From the NCBI RefSeq assembly GCF_000417875.1, contig NW_006920874.1:534619-598618 (forward strand): a stretch of 64,000 bases of DNA, given 5' to 3'. Source of the DNA: Pseudozyma flocculosa PF-1. Its lineage: Eukaryota; Basidiomycota; Ustilaginomycetes; Ustilaginales; Ustilaginaceae. Shown piece by piece: positions 12,258 to 23,300 of this stretch (position 1 is its first letter; each line of letters begins with the position of its first letter). The translations under genes and the position numbers were made by a program. The notes under the pieces were generated by a model that saw only the letters and a program-made list of their open reading frames with translations, was not told the origin of the DNA and searched no databases.

Positions 12258-12631
12258 CCGGGTGGAGGGGAGCTAGGATAGCAAAGTGTACGGCGGACTC
12301 TTGCCTGAAAAGCACAGCAGCAGCATAGACAGCGCTCCCGCGGCTACATAGTCATGCCCGCGCCATTACCGGTCGGTGCCGGACCGTCTGTCGCACGACT
12401 CCGCAGCCGCAGCCGCAGCCGCAGCCGCAGCCGCAGCATAAGGCTGATGCCGCCGGGATCCTCCACCTCGAGGGGGGACATGGCCCGTGCGTGCGCCCTT
12501 CCTGCTCCGTCGACTTTTCCATGGCCGAGGGACGCCCGGCTACCAAAAGCGCACCATGTCGAGTCATCCCTCCCGTCTCTCCGCACCATCACCACCACCC
12601 TCATCCACCTCCTTTAGTATCGTCCGCGGCC
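12258..12631. other. Intergenic with CCGCAG hexamer repeat
   Basis: Gap between the TBC gene and the methyltransferase gene. It holds six perfect CCGCAG copies (12401-12436). An ATG at 12521, in frame with the downstream gene, would add 37 residues including a His/Pro run; I treat it as leader. Confidence 0.5.
12401..12436 (+). repeat. CCGCAG hexanucleotide tandem repeat, six copies
   Basis: Six uninterrupted six-base units read directly. It lies in the presumed promoter of the methyltransferase gene. Confidence 0.9.
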
Positions 12632-13596
12632 ATGCCATCGCAGACGACCACACTCGCATCAACATGCTGCTCGCGGCCCGCGCGGCCGCCGACGCTCTTG
12701 GAGCGGGCGCTGAGCCCAATTGACCCGCTCATCATCCTCATCGTGCTCACCATCGTCGGTCTGCCCGGTGCGATCCGCGCCCAGTTCTCGCGGCTGAGCC
12801 CCGTATCCTGGCTCAACCCGTTCCGGTGGCACGAGCTGATCCTAGCCAACGGGTTCGGCTACATCCTGGCGCAGTCCAACAAGAACTGGGAACCCGTCAA
12901 GCGGCCGCTGCTCGCCTCGGCGCGCGGGCGCGTGCTCGAGGTGGGTGCGGGGTCGGGCGAAAACGTCGTCTACTACGACCTGGACCGCGTCGAGAGCCTC
13001 GTCGTCCTCGAACCCTTTGCACCGCTCCGCACCAAGCTCGAAGCGGCTCTGGACCGAACAGGTCTGCTGAGCCGCAGCACCGTCGTCCCGCTCGGACTCG
13101 ACGAGGAGCGCGGCACCCTCTCCCGCCACGGCCTGGCGCCCGCGTCGTTCGACACCATCGTCCTCGTCCAGGTCCTCTGCTCGATCCCCAACCCCAAGTC
13201 CCACCTCGACTACCTCCAGTCCCTCCTCCGACCCGGCGGCGAGATCCTCGTATTCGAGCACGTCGCCAGTAAGCACCAGCCTGCGCGCCTCATCCAGCAG
13301 CTCTGGACCGTACCCTGGAAGAGGCTTGTCGGCGGCTGCGAGATGGACCGGGACAGCGCCGACTGGCTGCGGGACGTCGGCGGGTGGTCCCACGTCGAGA
13401 TCCTCCGGCCCAAGGACGAGGTGAGTCCCCCTGGAGAGCCCGCTGGCGTGCAGAGTGGCGCGGGAGGGAAAGAGAGAGTCTGAGGCTCCGGCTAACCACC
13501 CGTATCCCCCACCGCGAATCCCCTCGATACTGGGCTGGCACATAGCACCGCGCCGATCTCATGCCCCATGCCGTCGCTCGGTTTGTCAAGGCCTGA
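12632..13596 (+). CDS. Membrane-anchored class I SAM-dependent methyltransferase (METTL7-like)
   Basis: Exons 12632-13420 and 13546-13596 (GTGAGT...TAG, phase 0) give 279 aa; splicing adds the short C terminus HRADLMPHAVARFVKA. A hydrophobic N-terminal segment (DPLIILIVLTIVGLPGAI, about residues 31-48) precedes the Rossmann methyltransferase domain with motif I VLEVGAGSGENVVYYD and the later segments IVLVQVLCSIPNP and LLRPGGEILVFEHV. This layout resembles METTL7/thiol-methyltransferase-like proteins of ER or lipid droplets; the substrate cannot be told from sequence. The start at 12632 (GGCCATGCC) gives a compact protein; an upstream in-frame ATG at 12521 is possible. Confidence 0.8.
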
Positions 13597-13979
13597 CGCC
13601 TATATCGCCTACCCTAGATGAACGCTAGAACGAGATGGACCCGGCGGATCCGGCCCCCCAGCGGGCGACGATGCAACGCCCGAGGAAACCCTTCTCGCTG
13701 GCCCCTGCAAGACGCCTGCCTCGACAGGCGGACAGGATCACGTCCCGGGACGGCCTCGCATTCCCTCGCATCAAAACGGGAGACAGTGGCGATCCGATGG
13801 CATACCGGGCTGGCGGGCAAACGAAGAAGAGCACGAGGCGATACTACACTGTTGGTACACAAAGCGGGGAAGAAGACGGCTCATGGGCGAGGGGGCCAGT
13901 GGCAAGCGGCAAGGGGGCGGCTCGATGGGGTCCTTCGATCGCTCCCGGTACCGCCACCGCCACCGCCGCCGCTGCCCGC
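13597..13979. other. Convergent intergenic region
   Basis: Shared 3' flank between the methyltransferase (plus) and the Zn2Cys6 gene (minus). The end near the Zn2Cys6 stop is ACCGCC-rich. No other signal is seen. Confidence 0.5.
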
Positions 13980-16900
13980 CTATTGCCTGTTGTTGAGCAT
14001 CTGGCTGAAGTTTTCGAGAGCATACCAGACGCCGGCGATGGTGTTGTTGTGCTCCTGCGTGTCGAGCTGCTGCGCCTCGGACGTGGGCGCGGCCGAGTCG
14101 CCGGGCTGCTGCGGCTGCTGCTCGGCCTGCTGCTTGTCGTAGCCCTCGGCATTGGGCACGTTGATGGCCGCGGTGCCTCCCGCGGACTCGGCGGCGCTGG
14201 CCACGGCATCGAGCGTCATGCCGGCGTCGGTGCGGTCGCTCGACTCGGCGTCGCCGCCGCCGCCGCCGCCGCCGGCCGTGGATCGGGTGGCGCTCTGCTG
14301 CTGCGTCTGCTCGTAGAACTTGGACAGCAGGTTGGCGCCCAGCAGCCGCTCGTCGTGGCCGTTGCCCGCCGAGTGGGCCAGCTCCTGCGTCTGCAGGCTC
14401 TTGGCGGGCGCCTGGTGGTTGTAGTGCTGCGAAAACGACATCGGTCGATCGGGCAGGTGCGAGACCTCGGTGCCCCGGGTTGCATCGTCGTTTCGACTCG
14501 CAAAGAGCTCGTAGAGGCTCTGGTACTGCTCCGCTGCCGTCTGTTCGGCCGCGACGGCCGACTGGGACTGGGTCGCCGAGGAAGAAGGCTCGTCCATCGG
14601 AGGGTGGGACTCGGTCGTCGCGGGGTGCGCGGCGCCCTCGTCGACCGGCTGGTGCTGTTGATGCTGCTGCTGATCCCAGTGGTCGCTGGACGCCGTGGCT
14701 TCCGATTGCGGTACGCCCTGCGAGTCCGCCTGGCCTGGCACCTGCGACGATTGAGACGAGCCGGCCGCCGGCAGTGCAAAGTCGAACGGCAGACCCGACG
14801 CCGAGCCGGCCATTGACCAGTAGTCGGCCTGGGGTCCGAGGTTCGACATGTCCGGAGGCAGGCCGACAAACGGCAGCAGATAGGCAGGGAACGTCTCTGG
14901 GAAGCCATCACCCTCGTGCGATGCCTTATCGTCGGAGCCACCAGCTGCGGTCGCGCCTCCGGCACCCTCTGGCTGATTGCCATCGCCCGAGGCGTTGTCG
15001 GTCCCGTTGGGGCCAGCGGCATCATCGCCCTGCAGCGAAGGATCGAGGGCGCCAACGACGCCGCTCGTGTCGCCGCCCTGCACAATCTCGGATGTGTCCT
15101 GGGCTGCGTCGGTGATGGAGGCTGCGAGGCGGGCCAGGTCGCCGCCGCTGCCCTGGAGCATCTGCTTGAGCGTGTTGCAGTAGCGACCCGCTTGCTCGGC
15201 AATGTTGCCGAGCCGCGCCATGTCGGCGAGGAGCTGCAGGTTGACCATGGCGGCGCGGAGCGAGGGTCGATGCTTCTGGCTGGACGGATCCAGCTTGCAG
15301 TGGATGGCCAGCACCAGCCCGGCGTTGAAGCTAAAGTAGGCGCAGTTGTTGAACATCGAGAACGGCGGCTCGACGGCCAGGACATCGCTGACGGTGGCGA
15401 TGATGGCCTCGGCCGAGCTGAGGCACACCTCGAGGCTCTTCTGCACCGAGCCCGGCGGCTTCCACGCGCCCTGCTCGTCGATGTAGGGCCTGTGGATCGT
15501 GATCATGCTCTGGTGGTACATGAACTCGAGGTTGTAGCCCTGCAGGTACGACTCGTACTCCTCGTAGCCGTGAGGGTCGTAGTTGCCCTTGACGGGCTGC
15601 GGAGCGCCAATCTTGGCGAGGCACTCGTCCGAGGGGCGGACGGCACCCTGCTCGCGCTTGGCAAAGTGGTCTTTGAAGTGCTGCGGCAGCAGCTCCTTCC
15701 AGCGCGTGTAGTCGTCGATCAGGTTGGGGTCGGGCGGCGACGAGATGCCGAAGCGGAAGAGCTGCTGGCTCTGGCGGAGGAAGATGTGGTAGATGCGGAA
15801 GCGAGCCCAGTGGTAGTCGAAGTTGTTGCGCGTCGGGGTGCACGGGATCAAGGCCTTGTGGCCGGCCGGCAGGATGACGCGGCTCGGGTCGGGGTCGGCC
15901 AGGCCTGCCCGCTCGTAGAGGGCGTAGAGGGCATCGTAGTCGTCCGGGTAGCCGGTGTCGAAGCCTTCGTGCGACAGGCACGGCGGCTGTCCGAGGCGGT
16001 GGGCATGGGCCACCTCGAAAAAGACAATGTTCCACCATAGGTTCCTACGCGCCTGCGCCTCCTCGATGCGCATGCCGGACCAGTGCTTGGGGTCGCGATG
16101 GAGGCCGGCAGCGTAGGCAAGGCGGGTGGTGATGGCGAAGCAGGTGCCGGCAAACTGGAGGTTGAGCTCGTTCATGTGCCAGATGCCGCGCAGCAGCGAG
16201 GCCTTGATCAGGTCGATGGGAGCCTGGAAGGCGCTGCTCCAGGCCGAGGGGCACGCGATCTGGAGCGCGTCGAGGCAGCGCCCGGCCGAGACGAGCAGCG
16301 TCCGCTCGTCGGAGCACTCGAAGCCGGGCACGGGCTTCTCGTTGGACAGGGGCTTGCCGTCGAAGGACATCGACGTGCGGTGGGTCTGGAGGGCCAGGGC
16401 GAGCACGACGAGCAGCAGCGGCACCAGCGGCGGGTCGGCCGGCATCGTGGTGGGCTTCGAGTGCCACCAGCGCAGGAAGCTCTGGAATCGCGCCATGTTG
16501 ATGTCGGTGATGACGACGTTGACAAAGGGCTCGACCTGGGTCTTGTAGGTGTATAGCAAGCTCGAGACCTGCTCGGCCGACGGCAGCTCGATGAGGCTCT
16601 CAAAGAGGACGTCGGCGATGGCGGCGGCTCGGGCGGCATTGACGCGGGCGTTGAAGTCGCGCTCTCGGTCCTTGCCGGCGACGGCGAGCTTGTCGACCAT
16701 CTGCCTGCGCGCCTGCAGGAACTGGGCGTGCCTCCTGTCCTTGAGCAGCGGCAGGCCAGAGCCGCTCGGGCTCAGTCCGGCGATGACGGTATCCTCAGAG
16801 ACGTGCTTGCGCTTGAGGGGCAGAGGCGAGTCGACGGCAATGTGCTGCGAGGCGGCGCGTTCCTCGGAAGTGGGCCGACGCTGCTCCTCGTCGATAAAGT

Positions 16901-17915
16901 GGCAGGGGTCGTCGCCCGGATTCTCTCGGCAGTTGCCGCAGACGGGCTTGACGCGGTCGCACTTTTGCTTCTTCTCTCGGCACTGGAGGCAGCTGGTGAT
17001 CTTGCGGAAGCGCGTGATCTTGGTGGCCGACTTGGAGCGCGGCTTGGGCTTGGCCCTCTCCTTTTTGGGCCGAGGCGTGCTGGTCGAGGCATCGGCCGAG
17101 GTCGAGGCGCCGGCATCGTCGGTGGCCTCCCTCGAAGGCGTGCCGTCGGCTTCGCTGGCGATGCGGACGCGCGGTTCCTGGTCGCCGTGCTGCGGCTGCG
17201 CGGTCCCATCGGCGGATTGCTGCTGTTGCGGCTGCGGCTGCGGCTGCGACTGCGGCTGCGACTGCTCCAGCGAGTGACCGTCGAGCTGCTGCTGCTCCTG
17301 CTGCTGTTCCTGCTGCTGGGTTTGCGGCTGCGGGTCCGGCTGCTGCTGGCTGCCATCGGTGTCCGCCTGTCCCTCAATTTTGGTCGTCGGGGCAGCATGG
17401 TCAGAGGCCACCGGTGGCGTGCCCGGGACGTCGGCGTTGGCTTGCGGCTCCTCCGACGCTGGGATGGCCACGGCCTGTTCGATGTTTCCACGATCCTCTC
17501 CGCCGTTGACTTCGGTCTGCACCTGCGTAGCTCCGGGCTCGTCGATGTCCATCGCATTCGATTGGTCGTGGATGTGCGCGCCGTCGACATCGTGCTGCGC
17601 GCCGTGGTCGGCGGCGGCGGCGAACGCGCCGTTGGCCGCAGCCGCTGCGATGACGGCGCTGACGTCCTCGAGGCGGGGCTGCGGCATATCCGGCGCGTTG
17701 GCGTCGGGCTGCTGGTGGTGGTGGTGCGCCGAAGCGGCCGCGGTGGCCGCCGCGAGCCTCTCGAGCGCGGCGGCGCCCGTCATGGCGTCGGAAGTGCCGT
17801 CGGCATCGCCGATGTGCATGTCCTGCTCGTCGTGCGGCGTTGCGGCCTGCCCGTCGTGCTGCGGCTGCGGATGCAGAGGCTGCTGGTCATGCTGATATTG
17901 CTGATCGTCGGCCAT
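13980..17915 (-). CDS. Large fungal Zn2Cys6 transcription factor with Gln-rich flanks
   Basis: Intronless 1311-aa protein. Residues 1-230 are disordered and rich in Gln, His, Asp and Ala, followed by a Gln/Pro-rich stretch and a basic Lys/Arg/Pro segment. A binuclear zinc cluster then has cysteines at 309, 312, 319, 326, 329 and 338 (CLQCREKKQKCDR...CGNCRE). A fungal_trans-type middle homology region spans roughly residues 440-850, with landmarks FVNVVITDINMARFQSFLRW and WWNIVFFEVAHAHRLGQP. The C-terminal third is again Gln/Ser/Ala-rich, likely an activation region. The frame is open upstream (to 18158) but has no ATG there; 17915 is its first ATG. Target pathway unknown; divergence from uridine phosphorylase hints at, but does not show, a local target. 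Confidence 0.85.
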   Translation of the reverse strand: MADDQQYQHDQQPLHPQPQHDGQAATPHDEQDMHIGDADGTSDAMTGAAALERLAAATAAASAHHHHQQPDANAPDMPQPRLEDVSAVIAAAAANGAFAAAADHGAQHDVDGAHIHDQSNAMDIDEPGATQVQTEVNGGEDRGNIEQAVAIPASEEPQANADVPGTPPVASDHAAPTTKIEGQADTDGSQQQPDPQPQTQQQEQQQEQQQLDGHSLEQSQPQSQPQPQPQQQQSADGTAQPQHGDQEPRVRIASEADGTPSREATDDAGASTSADASTSTPRPKKERAKPKPRSKSATKITRFRKITSCLQCREKKQKCDRVKPVCGNCRENPGDDPCHFIDEEQRRPTSEERAASQHIAVDSPLPLKRKHVSEDTVIAGLSPSGSGLPLLKDRRHAQFLQARRQMVDKLAVAGKDRERDFNARVNAARAAAIADVLFESLIELPSAEQVSSLLYTYKTQVEPFVNVVITDINMARFQSFLRWWHSKPTTMPADPPLVPLLLVVLALALQTHRTSMSFDGKPLSNEKPVPGFECSDERTLLVSAGRCLDALQIACPSAWSSAFQAPIDLIKASLLRGIWHMNELNLQFAGTCFAITTRLAYAAGLHRDPKHWSGMRIEEAQARRNLWWNIVFFEVAHAHRLGQPPCLSHEGFDTGYPDDYDALYALYERAGLADPDPSRVILPAGHKALIPCTPTRNNFDYHWARFRIYHIFLRQSQQLFRFGISSPPDPNLIDDYTRWKELLPQHFKDHFAKREQGAVRPSDECLAKIGAPQPVKGNYDPHGYEEYESYLQGYNLEFMYHQSMITIHRPYIDEQGAWKPPGSVQKSLEVCLSSAEAIIATVSDVLAVEPPFSMFNNCAYFSFNAGLVLAIHCKLDPSSQKHRPSLRAAMVNLQLLADMARLGNIAEQAGRYCNTLKQMLQGSGGDLARLAASITDAAQDTSEIVQGGDTSGVVGALDPSLQGDDAAGPNGTDNASGDGNQPEGAGGATAAGGSDDKASHEGDGFPETFPAYLLPFVGLPPDMSNLGPQADYWSMAGSASGLPFDFALPAAGSSQSSQVPGQADSQGVPQSEATASSDHWDQQQHQQHQPVDEGAAHPATTESHPPMDEPSSSATQSQSAVAAEQTAAEQYQSLYELFASRNDDATRGTEVSHLPDRPMSFSQHYNHQAPAKSLQTQELAHSAGNGHDERLLGANLLSKFYEQTQQQSATRSTAGGGGGGGDAESSDRTDAGMTLDAVASAAESAGGTAAINVPNAEGYDKQQAEQQPQQPGDSAAPTSEAQQLDTQEHNNTIAGVWYALENFSQMLNNRQ

Positions 17916-18842
17916 CGGAGGCGAGGAGGTGTGCGGCGATGCGGCGGGGGTAGCGCCGGTCGCGGTGTCGAAGCTGGTTGGCGTCTGTCGCGTCGTGTTG
18001 GGCGCCAAAATATCGACGAGCTTCTCTCGGTCGACAAGGCGAGCCGGGGCGACCCGAGGTCTTGTTTCGGCCGCGGGCGGGAGCAGCGGCGACGACGACG
18101 ACGAGCGGCGTGTGGCGTGTCGCCAGGCAATACGATGCCGATGGGATGGCAGCGGCAACGATGTGCTCGGAGGAGGGTCGCAGTTACAGTCGAGGCTAGT
18201 TGGCGGAGGAGCTTGCTTCGGACGAGACGCGGGCGAGAAAGACGCGGATGGTGAGCAGCGGTGGTGGACGTCGCGAGGGGAGGCGGATGGATTTGTCGCG
18301 CGGAAGGTGGGTTGGCTGGCCAGCAGCGGGGCTCCCGTCTGCCCACCAGGCCAGGCCAGGGCCGGGCCGAAACAGGTCAGGCCTGGCCAGGTTAGACTTC
18401 GGATCCGGCTCCGAGGCCAGTTCAGGAACTGGGCCGCCGGGCTGCCTCCTCCACCTCGGCCAAGTCCGTACGTGGCCAGGCCAGGCCCACGTTGGCCTGC
18501 GGGGCGGCGGGGCGGCGAGGCAGGCGGCGTCTACGCCGACGAAGCCAAGCAGCCAGCTGCAGAGCAAGAGCAGGTAGAGGACGAGGACGAGGTAGAGGAC
18601 GAGGACGAGGTAGAGGACGAGGACGAGGTCGAGCTTGTCCCCCGCTTGTCCCCCCGCTCCTCGATCGCTTCGGCCGTTCTTCTGTCCTTCCCCGCACTCG
18701 CCAGCCCTTCCCCGCCTTTGGTGTCTTCTTCGTGCCAGCCTCGCCCCCTTCTCTCCCTTCCTTACCACCACGTCCATCGCCCCGTCTCCTTCTCCCTTTC
18801 TCTCCTTCCACTCCTCCTCCGAGTCGACGCAAACAGACAGCC
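17916..18842. promoter_or_regulatory. Divergent promoter, Zn2Cys6 factor / uridine phosphorylase
   Basis: About 930 bp between divergent starts. It holds CAGGCCAGGCC-like repeats (18340-18500), an 18-nt tandem repeat (18573-18626) and a pyrimidine-rich leader directly before the uridine phosphorylase ATG. Frames running through it are low-complexity shadows. Confidence 0.5.
18573..18626 (+). repeat. 18-nt tandem repeat, three copies
   Basis: Three consecutive copies of GGTAGAGGACGAGGACGA followed by a partial fourth. It lies about 220 nt upstream of the uridine phosphorylase ATG. Purine-rich on the plus strand. Confidence 0.85.
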
Positions 18843-20196
18843 ATGAAGGAAGTCCTCTCCAACGCCAACTTCCCCCAGGATGCCCAGGGACGCACCTACC
18901 ACGTAGCCACGCGCGCGTCCCAGGTGGCCAACCGCATCATCACCGTCGGAGACTCGGTCAGGGCGAGGAGGATCGCAGAGTGCTTCGACGGCGGCAAGCC
19001 CATCTTTGAGCACATGTCCCAGAGGAACTTTGTACGTAGCCGCCGACCGGCCTCGCCGCTCTGCCGAGGCGTTCCGGCAGCGGGCCTTTGGACTGACCCT
19101 GTCCGTCTCTCGGCTTGCCGTCCCTCGTGCAACCGCAGCTCACCTTGACGGGTACCTACAAGGGCTGCCCCATCAGCGTCGTTGCAATCGGCATGGGCTT
19201 CTCGGTCGTCGTGAGTGCATCTCTTCCTGCACGCATCCGGTCGTTGATTCCGCAGCGGTCTAACCTGCGACCGCATTGCCTGGCGCGATCGCGCCCCACC
19301 CCTTTACCCGCGCACCTATCAGGACTTCTTCGTTCGCGAGTGCCGCGCCGTCGTCGAGGGCGAGATGATCATTGTCCGCCTCGGCTCGTGCGGCTCGCTG
19401 CGGCCCGACTACGGCATCGGCACCGTCGTCGTCCCCAAGACGTCGATCGGCATCTCGCGCAATTACGACTACTTCCACCCCGCCACGACGGCCCAGGAGC
19501 GCAGCAGCGGCGCCATTGAGCCCTATACCGTCACCAAGCCCCTCGACTGCGACGACGAGGTGCACGACAAGCTCCTCGCCGCCCTGGCCGCCAAGCAGCC
19601 CAAGGCTGAGGCGTCGCTCTTCAACGGCGAGAGCGTCAAGGCCGTCGGCAACACGACAAACGCCAGCGCCGACAGCTTCTACGGATCCCAGGGCAGGACC
19701 GACCCCTCGTTCCTCGACGCCAACGCCAACCTCATCGACGTGCTGCAGCAGCGCTACCGGGAGCTCTCGACGCTAGAGGTGCGTGTCCGTGGTGCCATGC
19801 GGTGGCGGCGTCGGGCCCTTGGCCTTGCGACCCTTTCCCTGGCCCGTTCGCTGACCAGCCCCTCTCCCTTCTTGCCTCGCCTCGCCTCGCCTCCTCGCGA
19901 CACTCGCAAACTGCCAACCGCAGATGGAGACGTTTGTCCTCAACCACCTCGCCGCGAGCGCCAACGCGGCCATCGACAGCGTGCCCGCCGGCCAGCCGGT
20001 GCCGCAAAAGGGCCGCATTCGCACGGGCGCGGTGCAGATGATCTTCGCCAACCGTACCAACTCGGCCTTTATCTCGCCCGACGAGTGCCACAAGCTCGAG
20101 GTGTGGGCGGGCGAGAGCGTGCTCGAGGCGCTCCGCAACGTCGACATCCCAAAGGAGCGCCTCCACCCCAACGGCGTGTGGGACCAGAGCCAGTGA
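18843..20196 (+). CDS. Uridine phosphorylase (PNP/UDP phosphorylase family)
   Basis: Catalyses phosphorolysis of uridine to uracil and ribose-1-phosphate in pyrimidine salvage. Exons 18843-19031, 19139-19210, 19323-19778 and 19924-20196, all phase 0, give 329 aa. Family landmarks are TVGDSVRARRIAE (phosphate-binding start), YKGCPISVVAIGMGFSVVD, RLGSCGSLRPDYGIGTVVVP (phosphate/ribose site) and, after the last intron, METFVLNHLA, the Met-Glu substrate segment. Length fits the eukaryotic family. The leader is strongly pyrimidine-rich. It ends 134 nt from the stop of the convergent UbiB-like gene. Specificity for uridine over purine nucleosides is inferred from overall resemblance. Confidence 0.88.
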
Positions 20197-20330
20197 GGGC
20201 CGGGCTGGGTCGAGTACGTGGTAGGCGGTCGTGTCGGTCTTTATCGCGCGGCTCTATGGGAGAGGGGGCCGGTGAAGGGGTGGGGCAAGGACGTCGAGTC
20301 TAGGGTGATGCGTCGCAGGGTTGCCCGCGT

Positions 20331-23300
20331 CTAGCCGATAAAGGCGCCCTCGTCGAGCTCGACGCCAAACTCGTCCTTGCTGTTGTGGCGGGCGCAGCGC
20401 AGCGCAGTGCAATGCAAAAAATAGAGGTACCGACACAGCGATGGCAGCGCAGAGTCGACCGTCAGCACGATTCGGACAGGAGCATGCTCCACAGCCTCGA
20501 CCATGGCGCAGGGGGGGCTGGCAAACTCACGCCATCTTGCGCATCTGGCGCTCGAGGTCATCTTCGAAGCCTCCTTCCTCGTCGTCGCGGGAACCAGAGA
20601 CGGCCTTGATGGGGTGTCTGACGAGGAATTTGATCCAGTACCTGAGTCCGCTGGCCCAGAATGCGAGGTCGAGGACGAGGAGGGTAGAGCGGAACTTGAC
20701 AAACTCGACGCGGTCGCGCAGCCATTCCGCCATCCTCTTTGCCAAGCCGGCTTCAGTCGGGGCCCTCGTCGTGGGGTGGTGGAGTGGGAAAAAGACGCGG
20801 AAGAGCGAGGGGGTGTAGGGCGATATGAGGGCCGAGGAGGCGTGCTTGGCCATAATGTTGAGTCGGTTGACGGGCGATCCGAGCATCTGGTTCGAGGCTT
20901 GGAGGATGCGCATCGATCGACCCACAAAGATGAGCTCCTTGGGTAGCAGCTCGACGTGGACCTGCTCCAGGTGGTTGGCGTGGAGCGACAAACATGGTCA
21001 GTCGGCCGACGGGCGCACCAGAAGGGACAAGAGTCTCGGAGAGAGGGGCGGATAGAGACGCACCAGGAAGTTCTTGAGCCTCTCCTTCATCTCCCTCTGC
21101 AGTTCGAGGTCGCTCTTGTGGGCGTGGGCGCCCTTGTGCTCCCCATCTCCCTTTTTCTTGGGCTTGCTCCAAGGTCGAAGCAGGGTGGCCGACTGGCAGA
21201 TCCGCAAGGTGGCATGGCACCGTTATCGTCCGTCGGCAAGGTTCAGTTCTGCGTCAGTCTCGATCGATGCAGACGACGTCGGCGGGATGCGAGGAAGAGG
21301 AGGAAGAGGAGGGAAGGAGGGAGTACGGCCGACTCACGGCAAACAGCTCGGACGCGTCCTCGCCCATACCCCAGCTGCGGGTGATGTCGTCGAGCGTGTG
21401 CAGGTCAAAGGTGAAGATGGCCTTCCAGAGCTGCGCGTACTTTCTGCGGAAGTCTTCGCTCAGCTCGACGTAGAGGCCGTGGTCGATGAGCACAATCTGG
21501 TGCTGGCCGCGCTTGCCGTTCGGGTGCTTGCGGACCAGCACGTTGCTGATCGGAAGGGGGGGGGGGGGGGGGAGACGAAGAGACGAGCGCGTCGAGAGAG
21601 GAGTACGAACGAACGCCGTAGTCGAGCGTAGTCGGTACCGGTACGTAGGTTNNNNNNNNNNNNNNNNNNNNCGCGCGAGCGCGCGTACGAGCGCGAGGCG
21701 GACGAGTAGCGGGGGGGGGGGGGGAGGGCAAAGAAGGCAAAGGCGCCGTCGTAGCGAGGGATGATGACGAAAGCCAGTCAGCATGCGGTCCAAGGTCTTG
21801 GTGCAGCGAGGGTTGGTTGTCGTCTGGGCGCGCGCTCGGACTCACGAGGGATGCCCGTCGGCCTGTACGAAGCCGTGCTGGAAGATCTGCGACGAGAAGG
21901 CCTCACACACGCTCCTCGAGACGGCCTTGACGTTGAGGCCCATCTCGTCCTCGAGCCGTGGCCGGTCCGTCATGCGGCACGCGCCATCGATCCACTCCAT
22001 CACCAGGACCCGCTGCGTACAGAAGTCCTCGTACATCTTTCTGCGAGAGGGGCGGGCAGGCAGGCGCGGAAGAGGCAGTGGCGCATGTGTCAGACCGGTA
22101 GGGACCGGCGAAAGTTCCAGACTGGGAGGCCAAGGAGGCAACTCACGGGACGTAGCACGTCTTGCGCACAATCTTTTCCGGATCCGTCTCAATAGCCCTT
22201 TTGGCCCTCAGCGAGTTTTCGAGCTCGTGCTTGAACAGGGTCTCTTGCTGCCGATGAGACGGCGAGTGAAAGACACCAGAGGCGGGCGTCGTTGTCAGCC
22301 ATCGTCCCTCCGATGAAGAGATAAGGGATGAAGGGACTGAGCATGCACCCCTGCCGCGGACTCACCTCGATCTGGTCGCTGATGTACTGCCCGGCAAAGC
22401 TGAGGGGCAGCTCAAAGATGCGCTCGTAGAGCAAGAGGAGGATGCGGAAGCTCCAGAGGTCCCACTTTGCGTACTTGCGGATGTTGGGGCGCTGCACCTT
22501 GACGGCCACCTCGGGACCCAGGGTGCCCTCGGGCGAACCGGGTGGCGGCTTGAGGCGCGCGCGGTGCACCTGCGCGACCGAGGCGGCGGCGACGGGCGTC
22601 TTGTCGAATGCGGCGAATACGTCTTCGGGCTCAGCTCCGAGCTCTGCCACGAGCACCTTGCGCACCTCTTCGTAGGGCAGGCGCTCGGCGTTGTCGAGCA
22701 GCTTCGAGAGGCGCTGGTACGGCTTCGGCAGGATGGCGGCCTGGACGCCGATGGCCTGGCCGAGCTTGACGTAGCTGTCGGTGGAGGCCGTAGGGGATGG
22801 AAGGAGGCGGACGGGTCAGGGACAGTGAGCGCAGGAACAAGATGAGTCCGTCGTCGCTGGTGCGGATCCACCACTCACAGTCCCTGGTTCTTCTCGCAGA
22901 CAAACAGGAGCCGATCCGCGCAGCGCTCGTGGAGCGCCGTGATGCTTTCGAGGCTGTCCTTGTCGAAGTTGAATCTGCGGGGCAAAGGCGCCGGGGGAAG
23001 AAGAGCGTCGGGCGATATCAGCGAACATGAGCTTGCGTGGTCCTTGGGGGGCCAGCGTGCTGCTCACTTGTAGTCGAGTGCGATCTGGATGCCGGTCCAG
23101 GCGGTGAGGAGGTTGCGCTGTGCGGTGCGCGCGTTGAAGTGCTCGTCGATGATGTAGCCCACGCCGGTGGCGATGGAGAGGAGGAGTAACGTGGTCCCGA
23201 TGCGCCTCTTTCTCGGTGGCGCGCGCTTGGGCTTGTTCTGTTCCGCAGGTGGTGCAGGTGATGGGCCACGGGCGGCTGCGGCCGGAGGGGTGGAGACGGT

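Noticed and set aside
12521..12631. Upstream in-frame ATG for the methyltransferase
   Set aside because: It adds a His/Pro run with no domain value; the ATG at 12632 places the membrane segment near the N terminus. Not excluded.
13635..18254. Long plus-strand frames (up to 508 codons) across the Zn2Cys6 gene
   Set aside because: Antisense shadows rich in Leu/Arg/Val; the minus-strand frame carries the zinc cluster and middle homology region.
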